NCBI RefSeq assembly: GCF_036850765.1
Contig: NC_089495.1
Span: 66,006,410 to 66,070,409, forward strand
DNA length: 64,000 nt
Reading direction: 5' to 3'
Origin: Saccopteryx bilineata
Taxonomy: Eukaryota > Chordata > Mammalia > Chiroptera > Emballonuridae
Both the position numbers and the translations under genes were made by a program. Below are positions 49,296-59,082 of the stretch, in pieces. Each line of letters opens with the position of its first letter. Position 1 is the first letter of the stretch. The notes beneath the pieces are model-generated. The model made no database searches. It was not told the DNA's origin and saw only the letters and a list, made by a program, of their open reading frames with translations.

Positions 49296-49945
49296 CAGGA
49301 AATATCCTGAACATGTTGCCCATCCACACATTGCATAGCGTCTAGAAAGAGGTAGTAGGTGAAGTCGTGGGGGTTCACACTATCAGCAAGTGAGAACAGA
49401 GTCATACCACTCCCTGACTTAAAGATGATTTCATACAAGGGGTGGGAAGCTGAAATAAGGTCTCAGTGCTTGAACAGTTCTTAAACCTCCAGCCAATGGC
49501 TAGCAACCAGTCAGGATGCCAGTCGATGCAGGTGAGCTCCAAGAGCAGTGGGTAGGGAAGCTGGCAGTATGTCTTCTGTGGGGTCTGAGAGAAGTCTGGG
49601 GCCATACCAGGGCTCCATGATCATTTGTCTATAATCTTTGAAATATTTGTATGCCTTGCCCAACTGCTGTACCAGCATTGGATCACTGTCAAATTCATTA
49701 AGAATCTTGGCACCAGTTTCATCCACAGAGCTATTTCCAGAGATATAGACAACACTCACTGTCCCACAGGCCCCAAGCAGCCCAGAAAGCCAGGGACATT
49801 TTTGGCATAGCTAGGACTTTCCATACATGCTGTCACTGTGACCCCTGTGCTGGAGCCTGGGTGTTGGGGTAGCTTTCAATATCTGCACCTGGTTTGGTTG
49901 ACTTTTTCTCTGAAGCCATGCAGTTCATGAGACATAATTTTATAT
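49296..49945 (-). pseudogene. TIMM50: TIMM50 retropseudogene, truncated
   Basis: TIMM50 is the receptor subunit of the TIM23 inner-membrane translocase of mitochondria. On the minus strand, about 49760-49610 reads [19 protein letters not shown], then [10 protein letters not shown] and [14 protein letters not shown], which I recognise as the TIMM50 segment after its membrane helix. A second frame (about 49600-49440) reads [20 protein letters not shown] and AIGWRFK, the start of the FCP1-like phosphatase domain. A third has fragments up to about 49300 ('[11 protein letters not shown]'-like). Several exons' worth of coding sequence run on without introns, so it is a processed copy. Frame changes, internal stops (one after GPVGQ) and loss of the C-terminal half make it non-functional. 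An ATG at about 49918 opens a poorly conserved N-terminal part; it may not be the original start. No poly(A) is visible, so the 3' end is lost. Confidence 0.85.
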
Positions 49946-51147
49946 CAGGGTGTTTATTCTTAACCTTATCTCAAACCCAGTTTAAATGGTACTAATACAC
50001 ATAGAAATGAATATTAGACATAGAGGAGATCAATGAATGTTTGTGTATGTGTGTGTGTGTGTATGTGTGTATGTGTGTTTCATATTGGGAAGAATATTAA
50101 AATATAAATTTACATACCTGGTGCTAGTCCTGATGTTTTGTATTTGATGGTTTATCACTGGTTAAGTTATGAACATCTTGGGTTTTAGTGTCTTATTTAT
50201 ATACAGAAATTTTTACTAGCTTACATCTAACTTCCCTTTTAGCTTTCTTCATTATTTAAATATTGATACATTATTGTTTTGGCTTATAAAAACTTTAAAA
50301 GACAAGCGCTCCACTCATGCTTTATCATAAGAATGTTATTTCTTGCCATTTCACTTTTGTTTAAATCTTATGAAATATAACTTATTATTTTCATGACAGA
50401 TATATTAACAATTCATTAATCAATAAGCTTTAAAACAAATTTTTACTCCAATGTGTGTATTATTTATTAGATATGCTAAATTTAAATCATCCCATTACAA
50501 GATGTAGTGTCTTTCAAAATGAATATAAAGCAATAAAATATCCCCTAATTTTTGTGAGCAGTATAATATGTTCGGATTTATCTTTTACAATTTAAAGAAC
50601 AGCATATACAGTGAAAAAAACAAGAAATTTTTGCTTCCTAATACTGTACAGCATTTAGACAAAGTTTCTTTTGTTTGATCACATACTAAGAAATTTGGCC
50701 TGTATTGAAAAGCAGTTCAGAAAATCTCAGAGGAGAATAATGTCTGTTGACAATAACTGATGCTGGCTTCCATGGAAATGCTAATTTGGTTGCAGTCACT
50801 GTCAATCAATTGCCTTGAGTTATTGTTCCAGCACTCTAGATGTAATATGTGATGGCTGATGAAAGTTTCCACTACAGTAATTGGACTGGTTTTAAAGAGG
50901 AAGAAACTGTTATTAACAAAGACTGAGGTAAACAGCTTCTGAGCAATAAAAATAATAAAAAATCGTGTAAAGTGATTCAAACAAAGAAAGGGATTCAGAA
51001 AATCCGGTTGGTCTCATTATTATAAAAGAGAAGGACGGAGATTGAACAAATTTAGCCTATCATATGATGTATAAGAAATGAACTCTTTCTGGTTTTTCTC
51101 TGAAAGTGCTTTAGTTATAAAATTAAAGAGCAATTGCATATATATTG
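49946..51147. other. Unique sequence with a (GT)n microsatellite
   Basis: (GT)n-rich tract with GTAT interruptions at about 50039-50080. The rest shows no recognised repeat. The 87-codon minus frame at 50717 has no features. Confidence 0.45.
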
Positions 51148-51158
51148 AAATCATATGT

Positions 51159-51567
51159 GTGTTTTTTTGTTTGTTTGTTTTTTGTATTTTTCTGAAGCTG
51201 GAAACGGGGAGAGACAGTCAGACAGACTCCCGCATGAGCCCGACCAGGGGATCAACCCAGCACGCCCACCAGGGGGCACGCTCTGCCTACCAGGGGGCAA
51301 TGCTCTGCTCCTCCGGGTCGTCACTCTGTCGCGACCAGAGCTACTCTAGCGCCTGGGGCAGAGGCCAAGGAGCTATCCCCAGCGCCCGGGCCATCTTTGC
51401 TCCAATAGAGCCTGGCTGCGGAAGGGGAAGAGAGAGACAGAGAGGAAGGAGAGGGGGAGGGGTGGAGAAGCAGATGGGCGCTTCTCCTGTGTGCCCTGGC
51501 CGGGATTCGAACCCGGGACTTCTGCATGCCAGGCCGATGCTCTACCACTGAGCCAACCGGCCAGGGC
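51159..51567 (-). repeat. Young tRNA-derived SINE, type A, with duplicated CTCF-like unit
   Basis: The reverse complement begins 'gccctggccggttggctcag'. Flanked by aaatcatatgt at 51148-51158 and 51569-51579. The internal segment with the CCACCAGGGGGC core is duplicated in tandem (51266-51278 and 51287-51299), making the copy about 40-50 bp longer than the 21.3-kb copy. Confidence 0.95.
51266..51299 (+). promoter_or_regulatory. Two tandem CTCF-like core motifs in SINE
   Basis: CCACCAGGGGGCA (51266-51278) and CTACCAGGGGGCA (51287-51299), 21 bp apart, agree with the CTCF core at nearly all central positions. Confidence 0.5.
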
Positions 51568-51579
51568 AAAATCATATGT

Positions 51580-51885
51580 ATTTTAATATAAGAATAGCAT
51601 GGGATGTTGATGTTTTAGTTCTCTATGCTTGAGATACATTTGTAGAAGTAGGTTTGTCGATGCAATACAAATATATCCTAATTATTTTTGACTGAACTAA
51701 TTAAGGAATACAACTTTGATAATAGGGTAAACCTTTAGGGTATATCAAATAATATAAAAATAAAGAAAATATACCTCAAATAATTCAAAACAACAAGCTT
51801 TTCTAATTCCATGACTTACAGAGCACAAAAAAATTGATTTGCTGTTAACAAACCATTTCTGAGCCCCTTAAAAACCAGAGTAGTT
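51580..51885. other. Unannotated AT-rich sequence
   Basis: Nothing recognised. The last ten bases (cagagtagtt) may be the target duplication of the following L1. Confidence 0.4.
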
Positions 51886-52658
51886 ACAGAGTGAAATCAG
51901 AGAAATGGCACCATGAGGGGTGCTCCCGATACCTCTAGTTGTTTCAACAAGTTCAACAACTAGAGACAGAAAAACAATCCCAGGAGCATCTGAAATACAC
52001 ATACATCAAACAAAGGTACGATTGGGTGGAAAGGTAGCTGAATACATAATCCACTCTGAAGGAAATAAACAGAGAACAGAGTATTCTGCTTTCCTCACTG
52101 ATCTGAGGAAGGGCTGCTTTCACTTGAAACTGAGAAGAAAGGAGGGCTAGGGGAGAGGGAAGAAGCTGGCTAGGACAGAGTTGTTCAAGCCGAGGAGAGA
52201 ATGTGCCACAGCTCAGCTTGAGATCACCAATGCAGAGCTAATGCCAGCAGCAAACCCCAGCAGAGGTGGGAGAGGGCGTTGCTTGCAGAGACTTATACCA
52301 GAGTGGCTTTCGGCTTTGTCTACTCCCAGTCTCTCAGTTGGCAATTGTGGGAGGTGTGCGAGTAGTTCCACCTGGTGCCTGGGCGTGGGCCTCTGTGTTC
52401 CCAGATGGAGGGGCCCAGTCGGAGACTGTCAGCAGTGGCCTTTTACGTGGGCAATAGCCAGAGTTTCTGTATAATCTTGGCTTCCTGAACAACAGTGCAC
52501 AGGAAGTGCTCAAGAGCCAGTTTCCCTACTTCTGGACCTGTCCGGGAGGGGCACCTCCACCAGCCACATGGGCTATCAAAGAACATTCCCTCGGAAGAGA
52601 GCTGAAAAAGGGCTAGGGGGAAGGGCATGCAGGCAGCTTGCTGGAGCACACAGCCTCT

Positions 52659-53425
52659 GGAGAGCAGACCCGCAGAACACTGAAAGGAGCTTGACCCACA
52701 ATCTGCTCACTGCCGGCTGGCTTGTACTAGCGGTTTTAGCTGACAAAGCCTTCTTTCCCAGGCCTGCGATTTAAGCAGATCCAGAGGAGGGACTTGATAA
52801 TTCTTAGGGCCTCTTGCTCTTTAGGCAGTGGCTGGGACAACTTCAGCAAGGCAATACAAGTTAAAAAGAACAGTCTCAGGAAAGAGACCTCGGAGAACTC
52901 TGTGGAAGTTGGGCATGCTGGGCTGTAGGTTTCCCACAAGGGAGAAGCCTGTGGAGAGCAGACTCGTGGAGCATTGAGGCAAATTTAACTAGATATATTT
53001 GGGAAACTGTAGAAAAGAGCCTTTCCAGAAGTCAGCTCACTCCCCTGCCTGCTTAAGCTGGTGGCTCTGGTTGGGAGAGCTTTCACATCCAGGGCTGTGC
53101 TTTGAACACCCCTGGAAGAGGGACCTATCAGCTTTTAGGGCCTTTTGCTCTGCAGGCAGTGACTGTGGCATCTTCCTGCCAGCTAATACAGGTTAAAAGT
53201 GCAAAAAGGCTGGGGAGAGTAGACTCACAGAGTGCTGAGGCATACTAGACATGCCCAGAGGCTCGCAGAAGAGCAATTGTCTCCCAGCCCTGCCTGACTA
53301 CACTAGCAGCTCTGGCTGGCAAAGCCTTACCCAGAACTCTGCTTTGAGTGGGCATAGAGAGGGGATTTGCCAGCTTTTAGAGCCTCTTGCTCTCCAGGCG
53401 GTGGCTGGGACAACTTCACAGCTGG
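52659..53425 (+). repeat. Three degenerate tandem units in the L1 5' UTR
   Basis: Unit starts at 52659, 52953 and 53213 (spacing 294 and 260). Common landmarks in order: 'ggagagcagac', 'ctgcctg', 'gctctggctggcaaagcct', 'agagggac', 'cagcttttagggcctcttgc', 'aggcagtggctgggacaac'. The third unit is cut off near 53420. Confidence 0.8.
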
Positions 53426-53904
53426 GTCCTAGGCTGCTGGTTCAGGAAGGAGTGATTTGGGGAGAGGCTCAGGGAAAACAAACTCTACAATTATCAGAGC
53501 CGGCAAACGTTAACAAGCCCCACCTACCAATGGGACTGAGATCTAGTTTATATCATCACCATAGCAACACATCAACTGCAAATCTCTGCCTAAGAGTGCC
53601 ACATGGGAAGAATCTGGGGTACAGCGCTATTGACCAAAAAGAAAGAGAAAAAAGAAAAGAGAAGAAAATAACCTCTCAATGCCAGAAAAAATCCACAGTC
53701 TTTATAACTTTTTCCATTTTTTTCTTTCATTTTTTATCTTTCTTTTTTTCCACCTTGGACATTTTATCCTCTTTCCATTTTTATTCTCTTTTCATTTTGA
53801 ACTTTAGTACCCATAGGTGTTACATTTTTCATTCTTTTTTTATGAGAGTTACATTCCCAAAACCTTAACTTTTTTTTCCCTCTTTCTCTTTTTGTTTCTT
53901 CTTT

Positions 53905-54336
53905 TCTCTTTCACTTTTTCTCTCATTTGATCCTCACTCAAAAACAAATTATTTTATTCTGGATTCAAAGTCTTTCTTTGTGGCATTTGGTGTGCTTTCC
54001 ACTTCTCTTTTCACCTCATTAGCATTTCCCCAAACTCCATCTCTGCATTCTGTGTAGTTTTTGTTTCAATTAATACAATAGAATTTTTATTTTTTACTGT
54101 ATATTTTTCTTTTTTTCTTCTCTCTTTCACTATTTCTCTCATTCTACCATCATTTACAAACAAACTATTTTATTCTTGATCCAAATTTATTCCTTGTAGC
54201 ATTTTGTGGGTTCTTAACTCATTTTTTGCCTCATTGTCACTTTCCCCTAACTCAGGCCCTCAGTTCTATGTAGTTTTTGTTCCACTTAGCACAATAGAAC
54301 TTTCAGTTTTTCACTGAATTTTTTTCTTTTTTTCTT
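53905..54336 (+). repeat. Direct duplication of a pyrimidine-rich segment before L1 ORF1
   Basis: The segment starting 'tctctttcac' at 53905 recurs at 54121 (spacing 216). Shared landmarks: 'ctctcat', 'aaacaaa.tattttattct', 'ttccttgt.gcattt', 'tgtagtttttgtt', 'caatagaa.ttt'. The copies differ at many sites, so the event is not recent. Confidence 0.8.
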
Positions 54337-54398
54337 TATTAATATATTTTTTAAAAATTTTAATATTAACTCTTATTAGTTAACAACACCACTCTCAA

Positions 54399-55384
54399 AT
54401 GCCATTAAAAAAAAGAAATTGGATATTATATATACAAAAGACAGAGTTACAAGATGTAGCTCAGATAGATGAGGAAATATCTATAGAAAAAAATTTCAAT
54501 GGCTTTGAAACCTTGGAGATAAATGGAAGAGAATTTAAAATTAAAGTCCTAAAAATACTCAGGGATATTCAAGAAAGCACAGAAAGGCAATTTAAGGAGC
54601 TCAAAAAACAATTTAACAAACAGAATATATCACTAAGGAAATTGAAACTATGAAAACAAATCAAACAGAGATGAAAAACTCAATTCATGAACTAAAAAAC
54701 AAGGTAACAGCTTAGCTAATAGAACAGGCCAGACAGAGGAGAGAATTAGTGACATACAAGACAGACAACTAGAGGCATTACAGAGAGAAGAGGAGAGAGA
54801 CTCACAAATTTAAAAAAATGAGAAAGCCCTACAGGAATTATCAGACTCCATCAAAAAGAGAAACATAAGAATAATGGGTATATCAGAAGGAGAAGAGAGA
54901 GAAAATGGAATGGAGAACATATTCAAACAAATAATAGATGAGAACTTCCCAAGCCTGTGGAAAAAACTAAAGCCTGGAATTCAAGAAGCAAACAGAACAC
55001 CGAGTTTATAAACCTACTCCAAGGCAGATCATAATGAAAATGGCACAAACCAAAGACAAAGAAAAAATTCTCAAGGCAGCCAGGAAAAAGAAAAATACAA
55101 CATATAAAGTAAGGCACATTAGATTATCATTAGATTTCCCAGCATAAACTCTACAAGTTAGAAGAGAGTGGACCCCAATATTTAAAGTTCTGAAAGAGAG
55201 GAACTTCCAGCTAAGAATACAATACCCATCAAAGCTATCCTTCAAATATGAAGGAGAAATAAAAACATTCACAGATACAGAAAAGATGAAGGAATTTATC
55301 ACCAGAAAATCACCACTTCAGAAAATATTAAAGGAGGTATTCCAACCAAATACAAAGAATAAAACAAAACAAAACTACAAGTAA
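54399..55384 (+). pseudogene. L1 ORF1, broken
   Basis: ORF1p is the L1 RNA-binding trimer-forming chaperone. The 5' part has a frame from 54399 (MPLKKRNWILYIQKTELQDV...), heptad-like coiled-coil sequence through about 54.9 kb, then the conserved C-terminal half: 'ILKAARKKKNTTYK', 'RLSLDFPA*TLQVRREW', '[15 protein letters not shown]', 'EFITRKSPLQKILKEVF'. Stops occur after KLKL (54652), inside the coiled coil (about 54715), and at the TAA in DFPA*TLQ (about 55146). The frame ends near 55384. Confidence 0.85.
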
Positions 55385-55707
55385 AAGCTCCATCAAGATC
55401 ACAAGAAAAACAAGACTAATCTGTGACAACAAAAACAAAAAAGGGGAGAAGACGAAGATTAACAGTAACAAAAAAGGATGGAGTGCAGAAGCACTCATGA
55501 GATAATGTACTACAATGAACATGATATGTATCCTTTCCATGAATTAGTGGTAACCGCCCATGAAAAAACCACCACAGAAGCACATAGCTTGAAAAAAAAA
55601 AGTAACAGAGGAAAGAAGTATGGATTACAACCAAACAAAAACAAATGATAGAAAAACAAAAGAGAAGAACCAAACAAGATACAAAAATATCAGAAATCAA
55701 TATATAA

Positions 55708-56790
55708 AATGGCAATAGGAAACCCTCAAGTGTCAATAATTACACTAAATGAAAATGGATTGAACTCACCAAAAAAAGACACAAGAGTAGCAGAATGGAT
55801 TAAAAAATAAAATTCAACTGTATGCTGCCTACAAGAAACACATCTTAGCTGCAAGGATAAAAACATATTCAAAATGAAAGGCTGGAAAACAATATTCCAA
55901 GCAAATAACATCCAAAAGAAAGTAGGTGTAGCAATATTCATATCTAACAATGCTGACTACAAGACAGCAAAGGTAATCAGAGACAAAAATGGTCATTTTA
56001 TAATGATAAAGGGAACACTGAATCAAGAAGACATAATACTTTTAAATATATATGCACCAAACCAAGGAGCACCAAAATATATAAGACAGCTATTGACTGA
56101 CATAAAAATAAAAACTGACACAAATACAATCATACTTGGAGACCTCAATACACCACTGAGGGCTATACATCTTTCACCCAAACCGGAAATTAGTAAAGAA
56201 ATATTGGCCTTAAATAAAACACTAGGACAATTGGATATAAAAGACTTCTATAGGACATTTCATCCCAAAGTGACAGAGTATACATTTTTTTCTAGTGTAC
56301 ATGGAACATTCTCAAGAATTGACTACCTGTTGGGCCACAAAAATAAAATCAACAAATTCAGAAAGATTGAAATTATACCAAGCATATTCTCTGATCATAA
56401 AGCCATGAGACTAGAATTCAACTGCAAAAAAGAGGTAAATAAACCCACAAAAAAATGTGGAAACTAAATAACATACTTTTAAAAAATGAGTGGGTCAAAG
56501 AAGAAATAAAAGCAGAAATCAAAAGATACATAAAGACAAATGAAAATAACAATATAACATATTGGAATCTCTGGGATGCAGTAAAAGCAGTAATTAGAGG
56601 GAAGTTCATATCACTACAGGCCTATATGAACAAAGAAGATAGAGCCCAAGTAAATCACTTAACTTCACATCTTAAAGAACTAGAAAAAAAAGAACAAAGG
56701 CAACACAAAACCAGCAGAAGAAAGGAAATAATAAAAATCAGAGCAGAAATAAACGGAACAGAGAACATAAAAACTATAGAAAAAAATTAA
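55708..56790 (+). pseudogene. L1 ORF2, endonuclease and linker part, broken
   Basis: Starts MAIGNPQVSIITLNENGLNS with the APE-type N-site LNxNGLN and QETHL, where E is catalytic. A TAA follows WIKK (about 55809). An open frame at 55874-56467 keeps NIYAPNQGAP, GDLNTPL (usual GDFNTPL) and FSDHKAMRLE, with the catalytic SDH. Linker sequence [20 protein letters not shown] and [13 protein letters not shown] follows in another frame, to a stop at 56788. This domain nicks target DNA in active L1. Confidence 0.9.
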
Positions 56791-57127
56791 AATAAAACAA
56801 GGAGCTGGTTCTTTGAAAAGATCAACAAAATTGACAAACCCTTGGTGAGATTCATTAAGGAAAAAAGAGAAAGGACTCATAAACAAAATCCAAAATGAAA
56901 GAGGAGAAATCACCACAGATATCATAGATGTACAAAGAATTATCATAGAATATTATGAAAAATTATATGCCAGCAAATTCAACAATCTAGAAGAAATAGG
57001 TAAATTCCTAGAACAATACAGTCTTCCTAGACTGAGTCATGAAGAAGCAGAAAGCTTAAACAGACCCATAAGCAGAGAGAAAATAGAAACAACTAAAAAA
57101 AACCTCCGCAAAAATTAAAGTCTAGGG

Positions 57128-57300
57128 CAGGGGTCTCAAACTCTGTGGCCCGCCGAACAATTTTGTGCGGCCCGCAGACTAATCCACGATGTTCAAAATA
57201 TTTTGGATAAAATTAAGTAAGCCCATGGATTAGTCTGCGGGCCGCACAAAATTGTTCGGCAGGCCGCATGCGGCCCACGGCCACGAGTTTGAGACCCCTG
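57128..57300. mobile_element. hAT foldback MITE (OC1/hAT1-like ends)
   Basis: 173 bp, ends CAGGGGTCTCAAACTC ... GTTTGAGACCCCTG, flanked by the exact 8-bp duplication gtctaggg (57120-57127 and 57301-57308). Most of each half is an inner inverted repeat (57148-57188 with 57224-57264: 'gaacaattttgtgcggccc' / 'gggccgcacaaaattgttc'), so the element can fold back on itself. Confidence 0.95.
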
Positions 57301-57454
57301 GTCTAGGGCCAAATGGCTACATTAGTGAATTCTATCAAACATTCAAATAAGATTGGTTCCTATTCTACTCAAAGTCTTCCAAAATATTAAAGAAGAAGCA
57401 ATACCTCCAAACAAATTTCATGAGGCCAACATGGATATATCAGACAGGGTATAT

Positions 57455-57735
57455 CAATCTCTGTCCTCTCCCCTTTTTTGTTTTTGTTGTCACAGATTAC
57501 TCTTGTATTTTTTGTGATCTTGATGGGGCTTTTACTTGTAGTTTTGTTTTGTTTTGTTCTTTGTATTTGGTTGGAATACCCCCTTTAGTATTTTCTGAAG
57601 TAGTGGTTTTCTGGTGATAAATTCCTTCATCTTTTCTGTATCTGTGAATGTTTTTATTTCTCCTTCATATTTGAAGGATAGCTTTGATGTGTATAGTATT
57701 CTTAGCTGGAAGTTCCTCTCCTTCAGAACCCTCAT
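57455..57735 (-). mobile_element. Inverted copy of the L1 ORF1 3' end inside ORF2
   Basis: Reverse complement of about 55180-55465 of the same L1, roughly 90% identical by eye: 'tttctccttcatatttgaag', 'gttttgttgtcacagatta'-type landmarks, and the ORF1 stop region. It sits between ORF2 'catgaggccaacat' (57420-57433) and 'aacataaaaaaagaaaacta' (about 57752), replacing about 15-20 bp of ORF2. Confidence 0.85.
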
Positions 57736-58248
57736 ATCGAAACCTAGCAAGGACAACATAAAAAAAGAAAACTACAAACCAATATTTCTAATGAATACAG
57801 ATGCTAAAATACTAAACAAAATACTGGCAAATTAAATACAACAACACACAAAAAAAATAATTCATCATGATCAAGTGGGATTCATTCCAGAATCACTAGG
57901 ATGGTTCAGCATATGTAAAACAGTTAATGTAATATACCATATCAACAAAACAAAAACCAAAAACCAAATGATCCTATCAAAAGATGCAGAAAAGGAATTT
58001 GATAAAATAAAACACTATTTTTGTTTAAAACACTAAACAAAATTTGTATAGTAGGAAAATATCTCAACATAAAGGCCATTTATGATAAACCGCCAGCTAA
58101 CATCATATTAAATGGCATAAAACTGAGGAGTTTTTTCCTAAAATCAGGAACAAGACAAGGTTGTCCACTCTCTTCACTCTTATTCAACATAGTGCTGGAA
58201 GTTCTAGCCAGAGAAATCAGACAAGAGAAAGAAATAAAAGGCATTCAT

Positions 58249-58642
58249 GCCCTGGCCGGTTGGCTCAGTGGTAGAGCGTCGGCCTGGCGTGCAGAAGTCC
58301 CGGGTTCGATTCCTGGCCAGGGCACACAGGAGAAGCACCCATTTGCTTCTCCACCCCTCCCCCTCTCCTTTCTCTTCTGTCTCTCTCTTCCCCTCCCACA
58401 GCCGAGGCTCCATTGGAGCAAAGATGGCCCGGGTGCTTGGGATGGCTCCTTGGCCTCCGCCCCAGGCGCTAGAGTGGCTCTGGTCACAACAGAGCGACAC
58501 CCCAGAGAGGAAGAGCATCGCCCCCTGGTGGGCAGAGCGTCGCCCCCTGGTGGGCGTGCCAGGTGGATCCCGGTCGGGCGCATGTGGGAGTCTGTCCGAC
58601 TGTCTCTCCCCATTTCTAACTTCGGAAAAATACAAAAAAATA
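58249..58642 (+). repeat. Young type A SINE, first of a pair
   Basis: Head 'gccctggccggttggctcag', box B-like 'gggttcgattcctgg', and two tandem CGCCCCCTGGTGG units (58519-58531, 58541-58553). Ends in 'aaaaatacaaaaaaata'. Confidence 0.95.
58519..58553 (-). promoter_or_regulatory. Two tandem CTCF-like core motifs in SINE
   Basis: On the minus strand CCACCAGGGGGCG occurs twice, starting 22 bp apart, inside a duplicated 'gcatcgccccctggtgggc' unit. Confidence 0.55.
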
Positions 58643-59082
58643 GGCTCTGGCCGGTTGGCTCAGCGGTAGAGCGTCGGCCTGGCATGCGGGAGACCCGGGT
58701 TTGATTCCCGGCCAGGGCACATAGGAGAGGCGCCTATTTGCTTCTCCACCCCCCCTCCTTCTTCTCTGTCTCTCTCTTCCCCTCCCACAGCCAAGGCTCC
58801 ATAGGAGCAAAGAGGGCTGGGGCACTGGGGATGGCTCCTTGGCCTCTGCCCCAGGTGCTAGAGTGGCTCTGGTTGCAGCAGAGCGACGCCCCGGAGGGGC
58901 AGAGCATCGCCCCCTGGTGGGCAGAGCGTCGCCCCTGGTGGGCATGCCAGGTGATCCCGGTCGGGCGCATGCGGGAGTCTGTCTGACTGTCTCTCCCCAT
59001 TTCCAGCTTCAGAAAAATACAAAAAAAACAAAAAACAAACAAATAAATAAATAAATAAAATTAAAAAATATATAAAAAAATA
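58643..59082 (+). repeat. Young type A SINE, second of a pair
   Basis: Head 'ggctctggccggttggctca' directly follows the A-rich end of the first copy. Tail of AAAT repeats. The target repeat aaaaggcatt flanks the pair as a whole (58236-58245 and 59083-59092). CTCF-like core at 58908-58920; a second one at about 58930 has lost a C. Confidence 0.95.
58908..58920 (-). promoter_or_regulatory. CTCF-like core motif in SINE
   Basis: CCACCAGGGGGCG on the minus strand. Confidence 0.55.

Larger units (their letters stand above)
51886..54398 (+). promoter_or_regulatory. L1 5' UTR with tandem units
   Basis: GC-richer than its surroundings. Three related units begin at 52659, 52953 and 53213, each starting GGAGAG(C/T)AGAC, followed by a 'ctggct.ggc...gcctt'-like part and ending 'gcctcttgctct..aggc'. 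L1 5' UTRs act as internal Pol II promoters, and tandem monomers are known from mouse L1. The 205-codon frame at 53251 lies in this region and has no coding features. The downstream part (53.65-54.36 kb) is pyrimidine-rich. Confidence 0.75.

Noticed and set aside
53251..53868. 205-codon frame
   Set aside because: Lies in the L1 5' UTR and its pyrimidine-rich leader; no domain, repeats of the UTR units, low-complexity end.
58249..58330. tRNA gene-like sequence (A and B boxes)
   Set aside because: Head of a tRNA-derived SINE with a body and tail, repeated many times in the window; not a functional tRNA gene.
58021..58704. 227-codon frame
   Set aside because: Joins decayed L1 RT sequence to SINE sequence; a chance read-through.
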